DNA from: Crocinitomicaceae bacterium | Lineage (GTDB): Bacteria; Bacteroidota; Bacteroidia; Flavobacteriales_D; Crocinitomicaceae | Assembly: GCA_014762645.1 (NCBI GenBank) | Contig: JABURP010000022.1 | Span: forward strand, 1 to 64,000 | Reading direction: 5' to 3' | DNA: 64,000 bases | Part shown: in pieces, positions 8,449-17,114 of the stretch | How positions within the stretch are numbered: position 1 is the stretch's first letter | How the letters are laid out: each line of letters opens with the position of its first letter | Program-made: the position numbers and the translations under genes | Notes under the pieces: model-generated | Databases searched by the model: none | Told to the model about the DNA's origin: nothing | Seen by the model: the letters and a program-made list of their open reading frames with translations, nothing else

Positions 8449-8855
8449 TGGAAACAGTTCAGGAAGCAATTGATCATTACCTACCTAAGAAAAAAAGTGG
8501 TGAGATGTCACTCGCGGACATTCGCGAAGAAATTAAGTCAAGACACAACTTCCGTGAAGAACAAATTCAATATATCTGCAGTGAGATTTCTGAACTGGAA
8601 TTAAAAGAATTACAAAGCAAAAAGCAAACGGGATCTGGAAATATTCTGGGTTCCGTTTATTTTTCATATTTCATGATTGTGGCTTGCGTGGCCATTTTTA
8701 TAATTAGTTATCTCCGATTTGACAAACTCAAGACTTATGCTGATCAGGGAATAGAAATTGATGATGTCCAGTATTTCTTACCGGCTGCCTTTATGTTAGG
8801 TGCCATCATTTATCTTGTTCGGCATATAATACGAATTGTACGCTTTAAGAAATGA
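8448..8855 (+). CDS. Small membrane protein, two transmembrane helices
   Basis: A 135-residue protein with a polar N-terminal half (about 1-60, Lys/Glu-rich and helical; it begins as a short domain with LADIREEIKSRH) and two hydrophobic helices (about 72-88 and 108-127). I do not recognise a family. It is coupled to the upstream lipoprotein by an overlapping TAATG, so it may anchor or assist it. Its 3' end converges with the GH3-family gene, leaving 10 bases between. Confidence 0.6.
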   Translation: METVQEAIDHYLPKKKSGEMSLADIREEIKSRHNFREEQIQYICSEISELELKELQSKKQTGSGNILGSVYFSYFMIVACVAIFIISYLRFDKLKTYADQGIEIDDVQYFLPAAFMLGAIIYLVRHIIRIVRFKK

Positions 8856-8865
8856 GCATGACGTT

Positions 8866-10389
8866 TTATATCTCTGCCATATTCAACTCCAACAACTCCT
8901 CCATCAATTCCCGATTATTGTTCAACCGTGGAATTTTATGCTGACCTCCGAGTTTGTTTGAATTTTTTAGCCATCCATCAAAAAGACCTTTTGATGCTAC
9001 CGTGACTTTTGGCATGCTCAATGAAAGGTTACCACTACGTTTAGCTTCATAATCTGAGTTCAGAGCCTTTAATTCTCCATCCAGAATATGTGTGAAAGCC
9101 TCAATATTTTCAGGTAATGTCTTAAACTCAATTAACCATTCATGACCGCCACTTTCCTGACCCTCCATATAAATGGGTGCTGCGGTATAGTTAGAGATTT
9201 CAGCTTTTGATTTTTTACAGGCCTCCGCTATAGCTTGCTCAGCATTTTCTACCACCAATTCTTCACCAAATGCATTAATAAAACTCTTGGTGCGTCCGGT
9301 AATCTTGAAACGATAAGGTGATTTACAAGTAAACCGAACAGTATCTCCAATGATATATCTCCATAACCCTGCATTCGTAGAAATAACGAGTGCATAATTT
9401 TTTCCGAGTTCCACTTTTTCCAAAGGAATAACTGTTGCTGAATTTGTACCATCAAAATCCGACATAGGAATGAACTCAAAGAAAATTCCATAATCCAACA
9501 TCAGCAATAATTCGTTCTTCTTAAAATCATCCTGAATTCCGAAAAAACCTTCAGAGGCATTATAGGTTTCTACGTAGTTCATGTCATCAAACGGGATCAA
9601 TTTTTGAAATTGTTCGCGATAAGGTTCAAAGCTCACTCCCCCATGCATAAACAGCTCCAGGTTGGGCCATACTTCCCTGAGGTGATTCTTACCGGTAATT
9701 TCTAATATGCGATTACACAAAACCAACATCCAACTAGGCACACCTGCAATTATGTATATATCCTGATCTTTGGTTTTTTGAGCGAGTTTCTCAATTTTCT
9801 CCTCCCAATCACTCATTAAGGCAATTTCTTTACTTGGTGTACGCCGTATTTCTGCCCACCAGGGCATATTTTTCAGGATAATGGCAGAAAGATCCCCGAA
9901 ATAAGAATCTCTACTCAAATTGGTGATTTCAGCTGAACCACCGAGTATTAAATGTTTGCCCTTATACAACTTCCGGTCTGGTAACTGGTTGTAATACAGA
10001 CTTAACAAGTCTTTTCCTCCCTTGTAATGGCAATCTTCAAGTGCTTCTTTTGATACAGGAAGAAACTTGGACTTCCCCGTAGTTGTTCCCGAAGATTTAG
10101 CAAACCAGTTAATTTCTGATGGCCATAAAATGTTTTGCTTTTTATCCTTTAACATTTTGTCAATGTATGGCCTAAGTGTAGGATAGTCAGTTAACGGCAC
10201 CTGATTATGAAAATCCTTATATACCTTGATTTTATCAAAGCGATATTTCTTCCCCCATTCCGTTTCTTTGGCTGTTTCAACCAAATTACGCAAGACATCC
10301 CACTGAACATCAATTGGGTACTTCTGAAAAAGCTCAATTTGATGTAAACGCTTTTTAATTATCCAGGAAAAAATTGAGTTAAATGGCAT
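8866..10389 (-). CDS. GH3-family acyl-adenylating enzyme
   Basis: Member of the GH3 superfamily of ATP-dependent acyl-acid-amido synthetases. In plants these adenylate carboxylic acids such as indole acetate or jasmonate and attach amino acids; bacterial members have unknown substrates. The 507-residue length is normal. The ATP/AMP-binding motif SSGTTTGKSK lies at residues 99-108, a TYNASEG-type second motif near 278, and a WRYIIGDTVRF third motif in the second half. There is no signal peptide. The gene stands alone between a convergent operon and a small membrane-protein gene, so context says little about its substrate. Confidence 0.85.
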   Translation of the reverse strand: MPFNSIFSWIIKKRLHQIELFQKYPIDVQWDVLRNLVETAKETEWGKKYRFDKIKVYKDFHNQVPLTDYPTLRPYIDKMLKDKKQNILWPSEINWFAKSSGTTTGKSKFLPVSKEALEDCHYKGGKDLLSLYYNQLPDRKLYKGKHLILGGSAEITNLSRDSYFGDLSAIILKNMPWWAEIRRTPSKEIALMSDWEEKIEKLAQKTKDQDIYIIAGVPSWMLVLCNRILEITGKNHLREVWPNLELFMHGGVSFEPYREQFQKLIPFDDMNYVETYNASEGFFGIQDDFKKNELLLMLDYGIFFEFIPMSDFDGTNSATVIPLEKVELGKNYALVISTNAGLWRYIIGDTVRFTCKSPYRFKITGRTKSFINAFGEELVVENAEQAIAEACKKSKAEISNYTAAPIYMEGQESGGHEWLIEFKTLPENIEAFTHILDGELKALNSDYEAKRSGNLSLSMPKVTVASKGLFDGWLKNSNKLGGQHKIPRLNNNRELMEELLELNMAEI

Positions 10390-10477
10390 CTTTTTGGTTT
10401 GGTTCTATAAAGATAGTGAGTATTTGCATTACTCGCCAGATCACAACTTAAATGAGGAATGGCTGAATGCATACAAT

Positions 10478-10505
10478 AAAAAAGGCCCTCTTGGTAAAGA
10501 GAGCC
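10478..10505 (-). terminator. Intrinsic terminator of the 37-residue ORF
   Basis: Read on the minus strand, GGCTCTCTT and AAGAGGGCC form a 9-bp stem (one G:U) closed by a TACC loop and followed by TTTTTT. It lies 29 bases after the stop of the small gene at 10534-10647. Confidence 0.75.
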
Positions 10506-10533
10506 TGTTATAATTTTTTTATGCTATATCGGC

Positions 10534-10647
10534 TTAACCGAAAAACAACACTCCGAAAGTGATTGCCAATGCTATAACGATATATACCGGAGCTAATATC
10601 GCAGTGGAATCATCAAAGTAGTTGCGGTCTGAATTTTGATCTGCCAT
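10534..10647 (-). CDS. 37-residue single-pass membrane protein
   Basis: Too short for routine gene calling, but convincing. The minus strand from the ATG at 10647 encodes MADQNSDRNYFDDSTAI followed by a single hydrophobic helix (about 18-36, with PVYIVIALAIT) and ends at Phe-Gly. The N-terminus is acidic and polar, with no positive charge except Arg8. A clean terminator 29 bases downstream supports an expressed transcript. It is the only gene in the 430-base gap between the GH3 gene and the M14 peptidase. It could be a small subunit of a membrane complex; I do not recognise it. Confidence 0.6.
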   Translation of the reverse strand: MADQNSDRNYFDDSTAILAPVYIVIALAITFGVLFFG

Positions 10648-10819
10648 TTTGATTGGATTTTGGCACTAATATAGGAAGTTTCAGTATACAAAAAAACTGA
10701 AATACCATTTTTTACGTCAATTATGTACTCCGTTAAGTCAACCGTATGCTCCGTTTATCCAGAATTAATCATATACTCAGAAAGATATCACTAAATTTAT
10801 ACACCTGAAAAAAACGATC
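10648..10819. other. Intergenic region ahead of the M14 gene: short hairpin and spaced CTCCGTT repeats
   Basis: The divergent gap holds TTTCAGT/ACTGAAA inverted arms near 10679-10702 and two CTCCGTT copies (10728 and 10749), 21 bases apart. The best promoter-like sequence, TAAATTTA at 10792, has one mismatch to consensus. Confidence 0.3.
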
Positions 10820-13195
10820 ATGAAGAAATTATACCTCGCACTAGCAGCAATTTTTATTTTTTCCCTTCAAAACTGGGCTCAACTTACGTGGAGTCGCGTT
10901 AAAGTCTATGGTTCAGAACAAGAACTTCAACAATTAGGAGACCTGGGATTACCTGTAGATCACGGGGAGTATAAAAAAGACACTTATTTTATGACAGACC
11001 TATCCAGTGCGGATATCGCTAAGCTGGATGCCAATGGTTTTACGTATGACATTGTTATAAAGGATGTTAAAGCGTATTATGTACAACAAAATACAACTGC
11101 AGTTTCTGGTTCTGAAAATGACAGAGCCGTTTGTCCAACCTCTGGCGGAAATAATTACAATCCGGTAACTCCCGCCAATTTTCAATTAGGCACCATGGGC
11201 GGTTTCTATAAGTATCAGGAATTTTTGGATGAACTTGACTCTATGTACTCAAAATATCCAAATATTATTTCGCAAAGAGCCCCCATTAGCACATTTACAA
11301 CGATAGATGGAAATCCTATTTACTGGTTGCGGATTTCTGATAACCCAACAGTAGATGAGGCAGAAGAAGAAGTGTTGTACACCGCATTACATCATGCCAG
11401 AGAACCGGCAAGTTTATCACAGCTAATTTATTACATGTGGTACGTACTTGAAAACTATGGCACAGACCCGGAAATTACCTATTTGGTAGATAACACCGAA
11501 ATGTACTTCGTTCCCATGATCAATCCGGATGGGTACCGACACAATGAGCTGACAGATCCAAACGGTGGAGGTATGCACCGTAAAAACCGCAATCCAATTA
11601 GTGGTGGTGGAAACAACTTAGGGGTCGACCTGAACCGTAACTATGGTTATCATTTTGATTCTTCAGGAACTTCCATGGATCCGGCTAATGACACCTGGCC
11701 AGGAACAAATGAATTTTCAGAAATTGAAACACAAGCCATGAAGTGGTTTGTTTTACAACACGATTTCAAATTTGCATTCAACAACCACACCCACGGAAAT
11801 TTGTTGCTTTACCCTATTGGTTGGGCCAGTAATGAATTTGCGCCACATCACTCGTATTTCGACTCTTTTACCGCATATATGGTTAAACACAATGGCTACG
11901 CAAATATGAAATCTTCAGGTTTATACCCTGCATCCGGAGATTCTGATGACTGGATGTATATTGATGAAATAGGAATGAATGGTAAGGATACAATTTTTGC
12001 CTTGACACCGGAGGTTTCCAGTGAAGGCACCTGGAATGATTTCTGGCCTTCATCCAATTCGATTGAAGGAATTTGTAAGGCCAATATCCACATGAATTTA
12101 ACACTTTCACACATGCCGCACGTGTTTGGGGTGGCTACTGATCTTGAAGCCGATAAAATAGATGCCTCTACGGGGTATTTTTCTTATGATTTAGAAAGAT
12201 TAGGGTTAACAGCCGGAGCAATTACCGTTAGTATGACACCTGTTGCAGGCATTCAAACTATGGGGTCCGGTAATACACACAACCTGAACATAATGGAAGT
12301 GGCAGAAGATTCGATTTCATACACACTTAATAGTGGTATTGGCTTTGGAGATGATATCATTTATGTTATTGAAACCAATAACGGTTCATGGACACGGATG
12401 GATACCATATATAAAACGTACGGAAGTGGAACACAAGTGTTTTTTGACGATTGCAGCAATACAGACAATTGGACCGGTTCATGGAGCTTTACCAATGAAG
12501 ATTTCTATTCACCGAGTAACTGTATTACAGACAGCCCTTTTGTCGACTACTCTAATGGAACCAATTCCAGCATGGAGTTGAATCAACCGCTCTCGCTTAC
12601 AAATGCAACGTATGCTTACGTAACCTTTTGGGCGAAATGGGAAATTGAAGACAACTGGGATTATGTTCAGTTTATGGCCTCTACAGATGGTGGAACAACC
12701 TGGGTGCCGCTTTGTGGCAACTACACCAATATGGGAGGAAGTAATCAGGATTTTGACAACCCTTTATACGACGGTTTTCAAACTTCATGGGTACAGGAGA
12801 GTATAGATCTTGCAGACTATCTTGGAAACAGTGATGTACTATTAAAATTTAGATTGATTTCAGATGGCGGGGTAAGAGAAGACGGTTTTTACTTTGATGA
12901 TTTCGCCATTTATACGGATGGTGTAGATGATTCTGGTGTAGATGAATTGACCCAAAATGATATTCATATCTATCCAAATCCGGCTAATACTATTATCAAT
13001 TTAAGTGTTGATGAAGAGATTCAGTTATCGCGTATTGAAATAACAAATAACCTTGGACAGTTGGTTACCACAGTTTCTCCAATAAACAATCAGGTTCAGC
13101 TTTCTACAGCTAACCTTGCTGAAGGACTATATTTTGTGACTATATACACGGATAGCAATCAAAGTATTACCAAGCGGGTGAGTATTATGAGGTGA
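10820..13195 (+). CDS. Secreted zinc carboxypeptidase (M14) with T9SS type A sorting domain
   Basis: Extracellular metallo-carboxypeptidase that would trim C-terminal residues from peptides outside the cell. After a signal peptide (1-20, ending NWAQ) comes a pro-region, then the M14 domain at about 125-430. Zinc ligands are visible: His192 and Glu195 in HHARE, and His323 ahead of LLLYP. Substrate-carboxylate residues Asn272-Arg273 (LNRNYG) and the catalytic Glu398 (TPEVSSE) are also present. A jelly-roll domain with a DWNF-like pattern (about 540-705) follows, then a type A sorting domain (about 715-791) with IYPNPAN. At 791 residues it is complete. It is monocistronic with a weak terminator overlapping its stop codon. 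Confidence 0.92.
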   Translation: MKKLYLALAAIFIFSLQNWAQLTWSRVKVYGSEQELQQLGDLGLPVDHGEYKKDTYFMTDLSSADIAKLDANGFTYDIVIKDVKAYYVQQNTTAVSGSENDRAVCPTSGGNNYNPVTPANFQLGTMGGFYKYQEFLDELDSMYSKYPNIISQRAPISTFTTIDGNPIYWLRISDNPTVDEAEEEVLYTALHHAREPASLSQLIYYMWYVLENYGTDPEITYLVDNTEMYFVPMINPDGYRHNELTDPNGGGMHRKNRNPISGGGNNLGVDLNRNYGYHFDSSGTSMDPANDTWPGTNEFSEIETQAMKWFVLQHDFKFAFNNHTHGNLLLYPIGWASNEFAPHHSYFDSFTAYMVKHNGYANMKSSGLYPASGDSDDWMYIDEIGMNGKDTIFALTPEVSSEGTWNDFWPSSNSIEGICKANIHMNLTLSHMPHVFGVATDLEADKIDASTGYFSYDLERLGLTAGAITVSMTPVAGIQTMGSGNTHNLNIMEVAEDSISYTLNSGIGFGDDIIYVIETNNGSWTRMDTIYKTYGSGTQVFFDDCSNTDNWTGSWSFTNEDFYSPSNCITDSPFVDYSNGTNSSMELNQPLSLTNATYAYVTFWAKWEIEDNWDYVQFMASTDGGTTWVPLCGNYTNMGGSNQDFDNPLYDGFQTSWVQESIDLADYLGNSDVLLKFRLISDGGVREDGFYFDDFAIYTDGVDDSGVDELTQNDIHIYPNPANTIINLSVDEEIQLSRIEITNNLGQLVTTVSPINNQVQLSTANLAEGLYFVTIYTDSNQSITKRVSIMR

Positions 13196-13208
13196 TTTAT
13201 CACCTTTT
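13190..13208 (+). terminator. Short terminator overlapping the M14 stop codon
   Basis: AGGTGA, TTTA loop, TCACCT, then TTTT. The six-base stem includes the TGA stop codon. It is weak but well placed between convergent genes. Confidence 0.5.
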
Positions 13209-13274
13209 CCTGACCTATTTTATTGGTTTTTTTTGATTTAGATAATAGCTGAAAAAATTGGCTTGTGCCCAGGT

Positions 13275-13943
13275 TTATCCAGAAAATTTGTACCCAACAC
13301 CTTTAATGGTTTGGATAACCGTGTCTCCAAATTTTTCACGTAATTTTCTGACGTGTACATCAATAGTTCGGTCACCGATAACCGTGTCTCCCCAAACATC
13401 ATGTAATATTTCGTCGCGTCTGAATACTTTCTCAGGTGCACTCATTAATAGAGCTAAAAGCTCAAATTCCTTTTTGGGAATTACATGATCAGTGCCATCT
13501 TTCGAAACCAGAAATCGTTCTTTATCAATAATAATATCTGTGTCAACAGTTTCTTTTGGATTTTGAACTCGTTTGCTCAGTACTGAAATTTTATGTTTCA
13601 ATATTTTTATCCGTACCGGTTTCACTACATAATCGTCTCCCCCTGCGTTATAACCTGCAACCTGGGAATAGTCTTCACTTCGTGCTGATAGAAAAATGAT
13701 TATTGTCTTGTTCATTCGGTCCAAACTTCTGATCCGTTCACAGACTTCAATACCATCAATATCTGGCAACATTACATCCAGTAAAATAATATCTGGACGA
13801 TACTTTTCGGCCTTTTCAATAGCCTCAATACCATTGAGTGCTTTATGAACCACCATCTTCTCATTCTCGAAATTATACGCCAGCATTTCTACAATATCTG
13901 GTTCATCATCTACAATCAGTATTTTAAGTCCTTCTAACAACAT
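13275..13943 (-). CDS. PhoB/OmpR-family response regulator (RR1)
   Basis: DNA-binding response regulator of 222 residues. The receiver domain (about 5-120) has the acidic pair in IVDDEPD, the phospho-acceptor Asp in LLDVMLPD, a Ser in LSARSED and a Lys in VVKPVR. The winged helix (about 130-222) ends TIKGVGYKFSG. An upstream TTG would add three residues; the only ATG is at 13943 and I use it. No histidine kinase is adjacent. It is a close paralogue of the regulator at 18556, including a near-identical DNA stretch encoding the C-terminus. The TAAC repeat at 14031-14051 lies upstream, suggesting autoregulation. A phosphate-sensing role is inferred from neighbours. Confidence 0.88.
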   Translation of the reverse strand: MLLEGLKILIVDDEPDIVEMLAYNFENEKMVVHKALNGIEAIEKAEKYRPDIILLDVMLPDIDGIEVCERIRSLDRMNKTIIIFLSARSEDYSQVAGYNAGGDDYVVKPVRIKILKHKISVLSKRVQNPKETVDTDIIIDKERFLVSKDGTDHVIPKKEFELLALLMSAPEKVFRRDEILHDVWGDTVIGDRTIDVHVRKLREKFGDTVIQTIKGVGYKFSG

Positions 13944-14030
13944 TCTCTCCAAAATTTCTTATAAAGTTAGACTCTACGGGGCTTATATTGAGTTTCCAGA
14001 GCGTTATTCTATTATTAATATTATATTGAA

Positions 14031-14051
14031 GTATCGTTAACTAATTGTTAG
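14031..14051 (-). promoter_or_regulatory. PhoB-box-like direct repeat upstream of RR1
   Basis: Reading the minus strand, CTAACAATTAG is followed directly by TTAACGATAC, placing TAAC twice with an 11-base period. The same spacing and core recur at 18467, 21823 and 21971. Eleven-base-spaced repeats are how PhoB and PhoP regulators bind DNA; the site lies about 90 bases before the RR1 start. Confidence 0.4.
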
Positions 14052-14097
14052 AATCTATGACCCTGTTGTTGATTTAAAAGATTTAACAAACTACTCC

Positions 14098-17010
14098 CTA
14101 AAAACTGTATCCTACTTTAATTCTCACCGAGGTACCAGGTGCTAATCGTTGGAAATATTCATCCTTACCCCCGTAAGCATAAAAAACTGATTCTCTTTTA
14201 TCATTAAGTAGATTGGTCACCCTGATGCCTATTTTCCAACGCTGGCTTTCACCAAATGCCTTGTTTAAGTTGCAGTTTAAACTGTGAAAAGGTACCGTAT
14301 ATATGTCAGGTAAATTAGCAATCCCTACGTATTGAAGTGTTCTTCCCTGTACATTATAATAAGCACCAACTTCAAACCCTTTCAAGAAGCCCTCATCACC
14401 ACCATTATATGAAAATCCGGCATTTATAAGATAAGGTGCCTGTCCCGCCATATCACGATAATTACCAATTATTTGACCACTGCGAGCATTATCCATCCTA
14501 CTTTGCTTTTCCGTTGGGCTGAACTTAATGCGTGAATATGTATACGTGACATTTAATGCAAGGCTAAAATTTTTCATTTTCTCACCAAATACACCCAAAC
14601 TTTGTCTCAATTCAAATTCACCACCAAGAACAGTTCCATCACCGACATTTCGTGGCTGAAACGTACCTGGTTGAATTGTATATTGTACTATTTCAATTGG
14701 ATCAAAAAACATTTTATAGAAAGCGGATATGGAAACGGTTTGACCGATTCCATGAAATAGTTCCCATCTTAGATCAAAATTATGAATATCCGTACTTCTT
14801 AAATTTCCATCCCAGTATACAAGGGAATCACCACCACTAGTAAATATATCTGTAAACAAGCCACCAATAAATGTTCGTCCGGTAATTGGGTCATAGATTT
14901 CGGCATAAGAAAGTTCTTTGAACGAAGGCCTTGCAACCGTTTTTCCATAAGAAAATCTTAGATTTTGTTTATCTGAAACCAGATATACTAAATTCAGTGA
15001 TGGAAAAAGTCCGAGGGTTTCAAGAACTTTATCATTTTCCAATACCTTAGTTCCAGTTTGATCCTGTCCGGTATACCGTTGTACAAAATATTCCGATCGC
15101 AGACCGATTGTTGCTTTAAAGCGCTGAGAAGGCCGAATTTCTGTTGATAAATAGGCCCCAGCGTTCATTGCATTTGCTGTAAAGTTGTTAGGATTATCCG
15201 GAATAAACATGACTTCATAAGTTGTCCCTTTGTTAATATCACCATTATAAGGCCATAAATTTTCATCTGACAATAATTCATTAGGATCTCCTGTTGTTGG
15301 GACGCCCCTTAGATTTAACTGGAAATTCCGTATGATGTAATCCCGCTTTTTATAAGAATAAGCCACGCCGAATTTTACATTGGATTTTCTTTCCCACAGC
15401 TTGTAATCCTTTTGCCAATCAAGCCTGGAGGCCAGACTTTTTTCAGTAAGTTCACGCCATATTCTTTCTGGAAATCCGGCTTCAGTTCCGATCAACATAG
15501 AATCTCCCCGAATCTCATATCGCGTAAAACGGATATCGGGATCGTTCATTATTGATAGTGTAGGTGCTACCTTCCATTCGAACTTCCACCCTTTTCCTTT
15601 TTGAAAGAAATCGTGTTTTCCGCCAATGAATACATTTGTCATAGATCGTTGTGTATAAGATAAGTTCGTCTGCGCTCCATTAAAGGTAGATCCCTGGGCA
15701 TAATTATGATATCTATATTCTCCGGCTCGGGATTCACCATTTTGTATATGTAGCATATTAATTACATACTTTGATGTTGTTGTTTTAATTCCTATTCCTG
15801 CCATACCAGTAAGTAGTATATTATTGACCCCATAATTCCCAATCTGATACTCACCAGAATCAAGTGCAGTTGCGGTTGGATCAGGAGAAAGCAGGTATCT
15901 GGCAAACTCGGCATCTTTATAAAATTCGGTGGAGTTTCTATATGAACCTATAACATTATATCCAATAGTGACATTTTCCTTTCTAACTTGATTCCCGAAG
16001 GATCCAGACAGGCTCATATCCATCAAGGACATTTTTTCCATGGCAGCCATTGTAGGATTAAAGCCTCTTAATATATTGCTGTATGTTGCAGAATCTGTCG
16101 GATTGGTATAAGCATCAACATAGGTTGGTATCTGACTATCAGGAATACCTTTTGTCGGGATTTTCCGGGTTCCGTCATCAAACCCTAAAAAATCTGTTTT
16201 GCCTCCTTTATACGTGAGGTAGTCTTTCTGAAAATGAAAGTAAGGATTATAGCCCAACCCTATTGATATATTACGTTGCTGTTCGTCTGGAAAACTTTTT
16301 AATCCAATATCAACAATTCCACCTGTAAAATCGGCGGGTAATTCAGCAATGAATGATTTATTAACAATAATATTGTCCAAAATATTTGTTGGGAAGATGT
16401 CCATTTGTAGAGAATTTCTATCAGGATCTAAACCCGGAATATCCACCCCATTTAAAACCGTCTTGTTATATCGATCTCCCAGACCACGAACGTAAACATA
16501 TTTGCCACCAGATATCGAAACGCCCGGAACACGCCTCATTGCACCCGCAGCATCAGAATCTCCAATTTTTTTGAAATTAGCTGAGGAAATTCCATCAATC
16601 ATATTCGTGGTGGATTTTTTCAATGTAAGCACTGAGTTTTCAGTATTATCCCTTTTCTCTTTTGTTACAACAACTGTCGTCAATGTAGTTGTTGATGCAT
16701 TCATTTGCAGGTTTTCAAAGAGCACTACCTCTCCGGCTGTAACAGTAACTTCTTCAAGAATCAGTGTATCTTTTCCGGTAAAGGCAATTAATACATCATA
16801 CGTTCCTGTTACAATAGATATTGAAAATTTACCATCTAAATCTGTAACTCCACCAACCGGTTGGTCCTTCACTCTTACTTTAGCTCCAATGACGGTTAGG
16901 CCAGATTCACCGTCAAAAACCTGTCCACGAATAATTCCTTTTTCCTGGGAAAATGAGAAAATACCAGCTAAAAGTATGGACTGTATTAGAATAAGATTTA
17001 ATAATCTCAT
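14098..17010 (-). CDS. TonB-dependent outer-membrane receptor with CarboxypepD_reg-like domain
   Basis: Energised outer-membrane transporter. From the ATG at 17010 it has 970 residues; an upstream TTG would spoil the signal peptide MRLLNLILIQSILLAGIFSFSQ. A carboxypeptidase-regulatory-like beta-sandwich (about 25-110, GIIRGQVFDGESG) precedes the plug (about 130-250, with MRRVPGVSISGGKYVYVRG and TVLNGVDIPG), then a 22-strand barrel ending in aromatic residues. The preceding gene on the same strand encodes a beta-helix lipoprotein and is likely its partner and operon mate, with an intergenic hairpin at 17052-17084. The ligand is unknown; placement beside phosphate transporters and boxes suggests phosphate or a phosphorylated compound. 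Confidence 0.9.
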   Translation of the reverse strand: MRLLNLILIQSILLAGIFSFSQEKGIIRGQVFDGESGLTVIGAKVRVKDQPVGGVTDLDGKFSISIVTGTYDVLIAFTGKDTLILEEVTVTAGEVVLFENLQMNASTTTLTTVVVTKEKRDNTENSVLTLKKSTTNMIDGISSANFKKIGDSDAAGAMRRVPGVSISGGKYVYVRGLGDRYNKTVLNGVDIPGLDPDRNSLQMDIFPTNILDNIIVNKSFIAELPADFTGGIVDIGLKSFPDEQQRNISIGLGYNPYFHFQKDYLTYKGGKTDFLGFDDGTRKIPTKGIPDSQIPTYVDAYTNPTDSATYSNILRGFNPTMAAMEKMSLMDMSLSGSFGNQVRKENVTIGYNVIGSYRNSTEFYKDAEFARYLLSPDPTATALDSGEYQIGNYGVNNILLTGMAGIGIKTTTSKYVINMLHIQNGESRAGEYRYHNYAQGSTFNGAQTNLSYTQRSMTNVFIGGKHDFFQKGKGWKFEWKVAPTLSIMNDPDIRFTRYEIRGDSMLIGTEAGFPERIWRELTEKSLASRLDWQKDYKLWERKSNVKFGVAYSYKKRDYIIRNFQLNLRGVPTTGDPNELLSDENLWPYNGDINKGTTYEVMFIPDNPNNFTANAMNAGAYLSTEIRPSQRFKATIGLRSEYFVQRYTGQDQTGTKVLENDKVLETLGLFPSLNLVYLVSDKQNLRFSYGKTVARPSFKELSYAEIYDPITGRTFIGGLFTDIFTSGGDSLVYWDGNLRSTDIHNFDLRWELFHGIGQTVSISAFYKMFFDPIEIVQYTIQPGTFQPRNVGDGTVLGGEFELRQSLGVFGEKMKNFSLALNVTYTYSRIKFSPTEKQSRMDNARSGQIIGNYRDMAGQAPYLINAGFSYNGGDEGFLKGFEVGAYYNVQGRTLQYVGIANLPDIYTVPFHSLNCNLNKAFGESQRWKIGIRVTNLLNDKRESVFYAYGGKDEYFQRLAPGTSVRIKVGYSF

Positions 17011-17051
17011 GGTTTGTTGTTGATTTTTATAAAAAATGTCCGTAATAATCA

Positions 17052-17084
17052 AACTCGCGGGTTCCGATTGGATTCCCACGAGTT
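17052..17084 (-). repeat. Intercistronic hairpin between lipoprotein and receptor genes
   Basis: AACTCGTGGG and CCCGCGAGTT pair over ten positions (one G:U) around a 13-base loop, 42 bases before the receptor ATG. There is no T-run, so it more likely sets relative mRNA levels or stability than ends transcription. Confidence 0.45.
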
Positions 17085-17114
17085 CAATTGTATCTATTCA
17101 CTTATTAGTTAATG

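Noticed and set aside
16502-17023. Plus-strand ORF of 173 codons opposite the TonB receptor
   Set aside because: Overlaps the receptor's well-defined signal peptide, regulatory-like domain and plug; low-complexity translation without any known motif.
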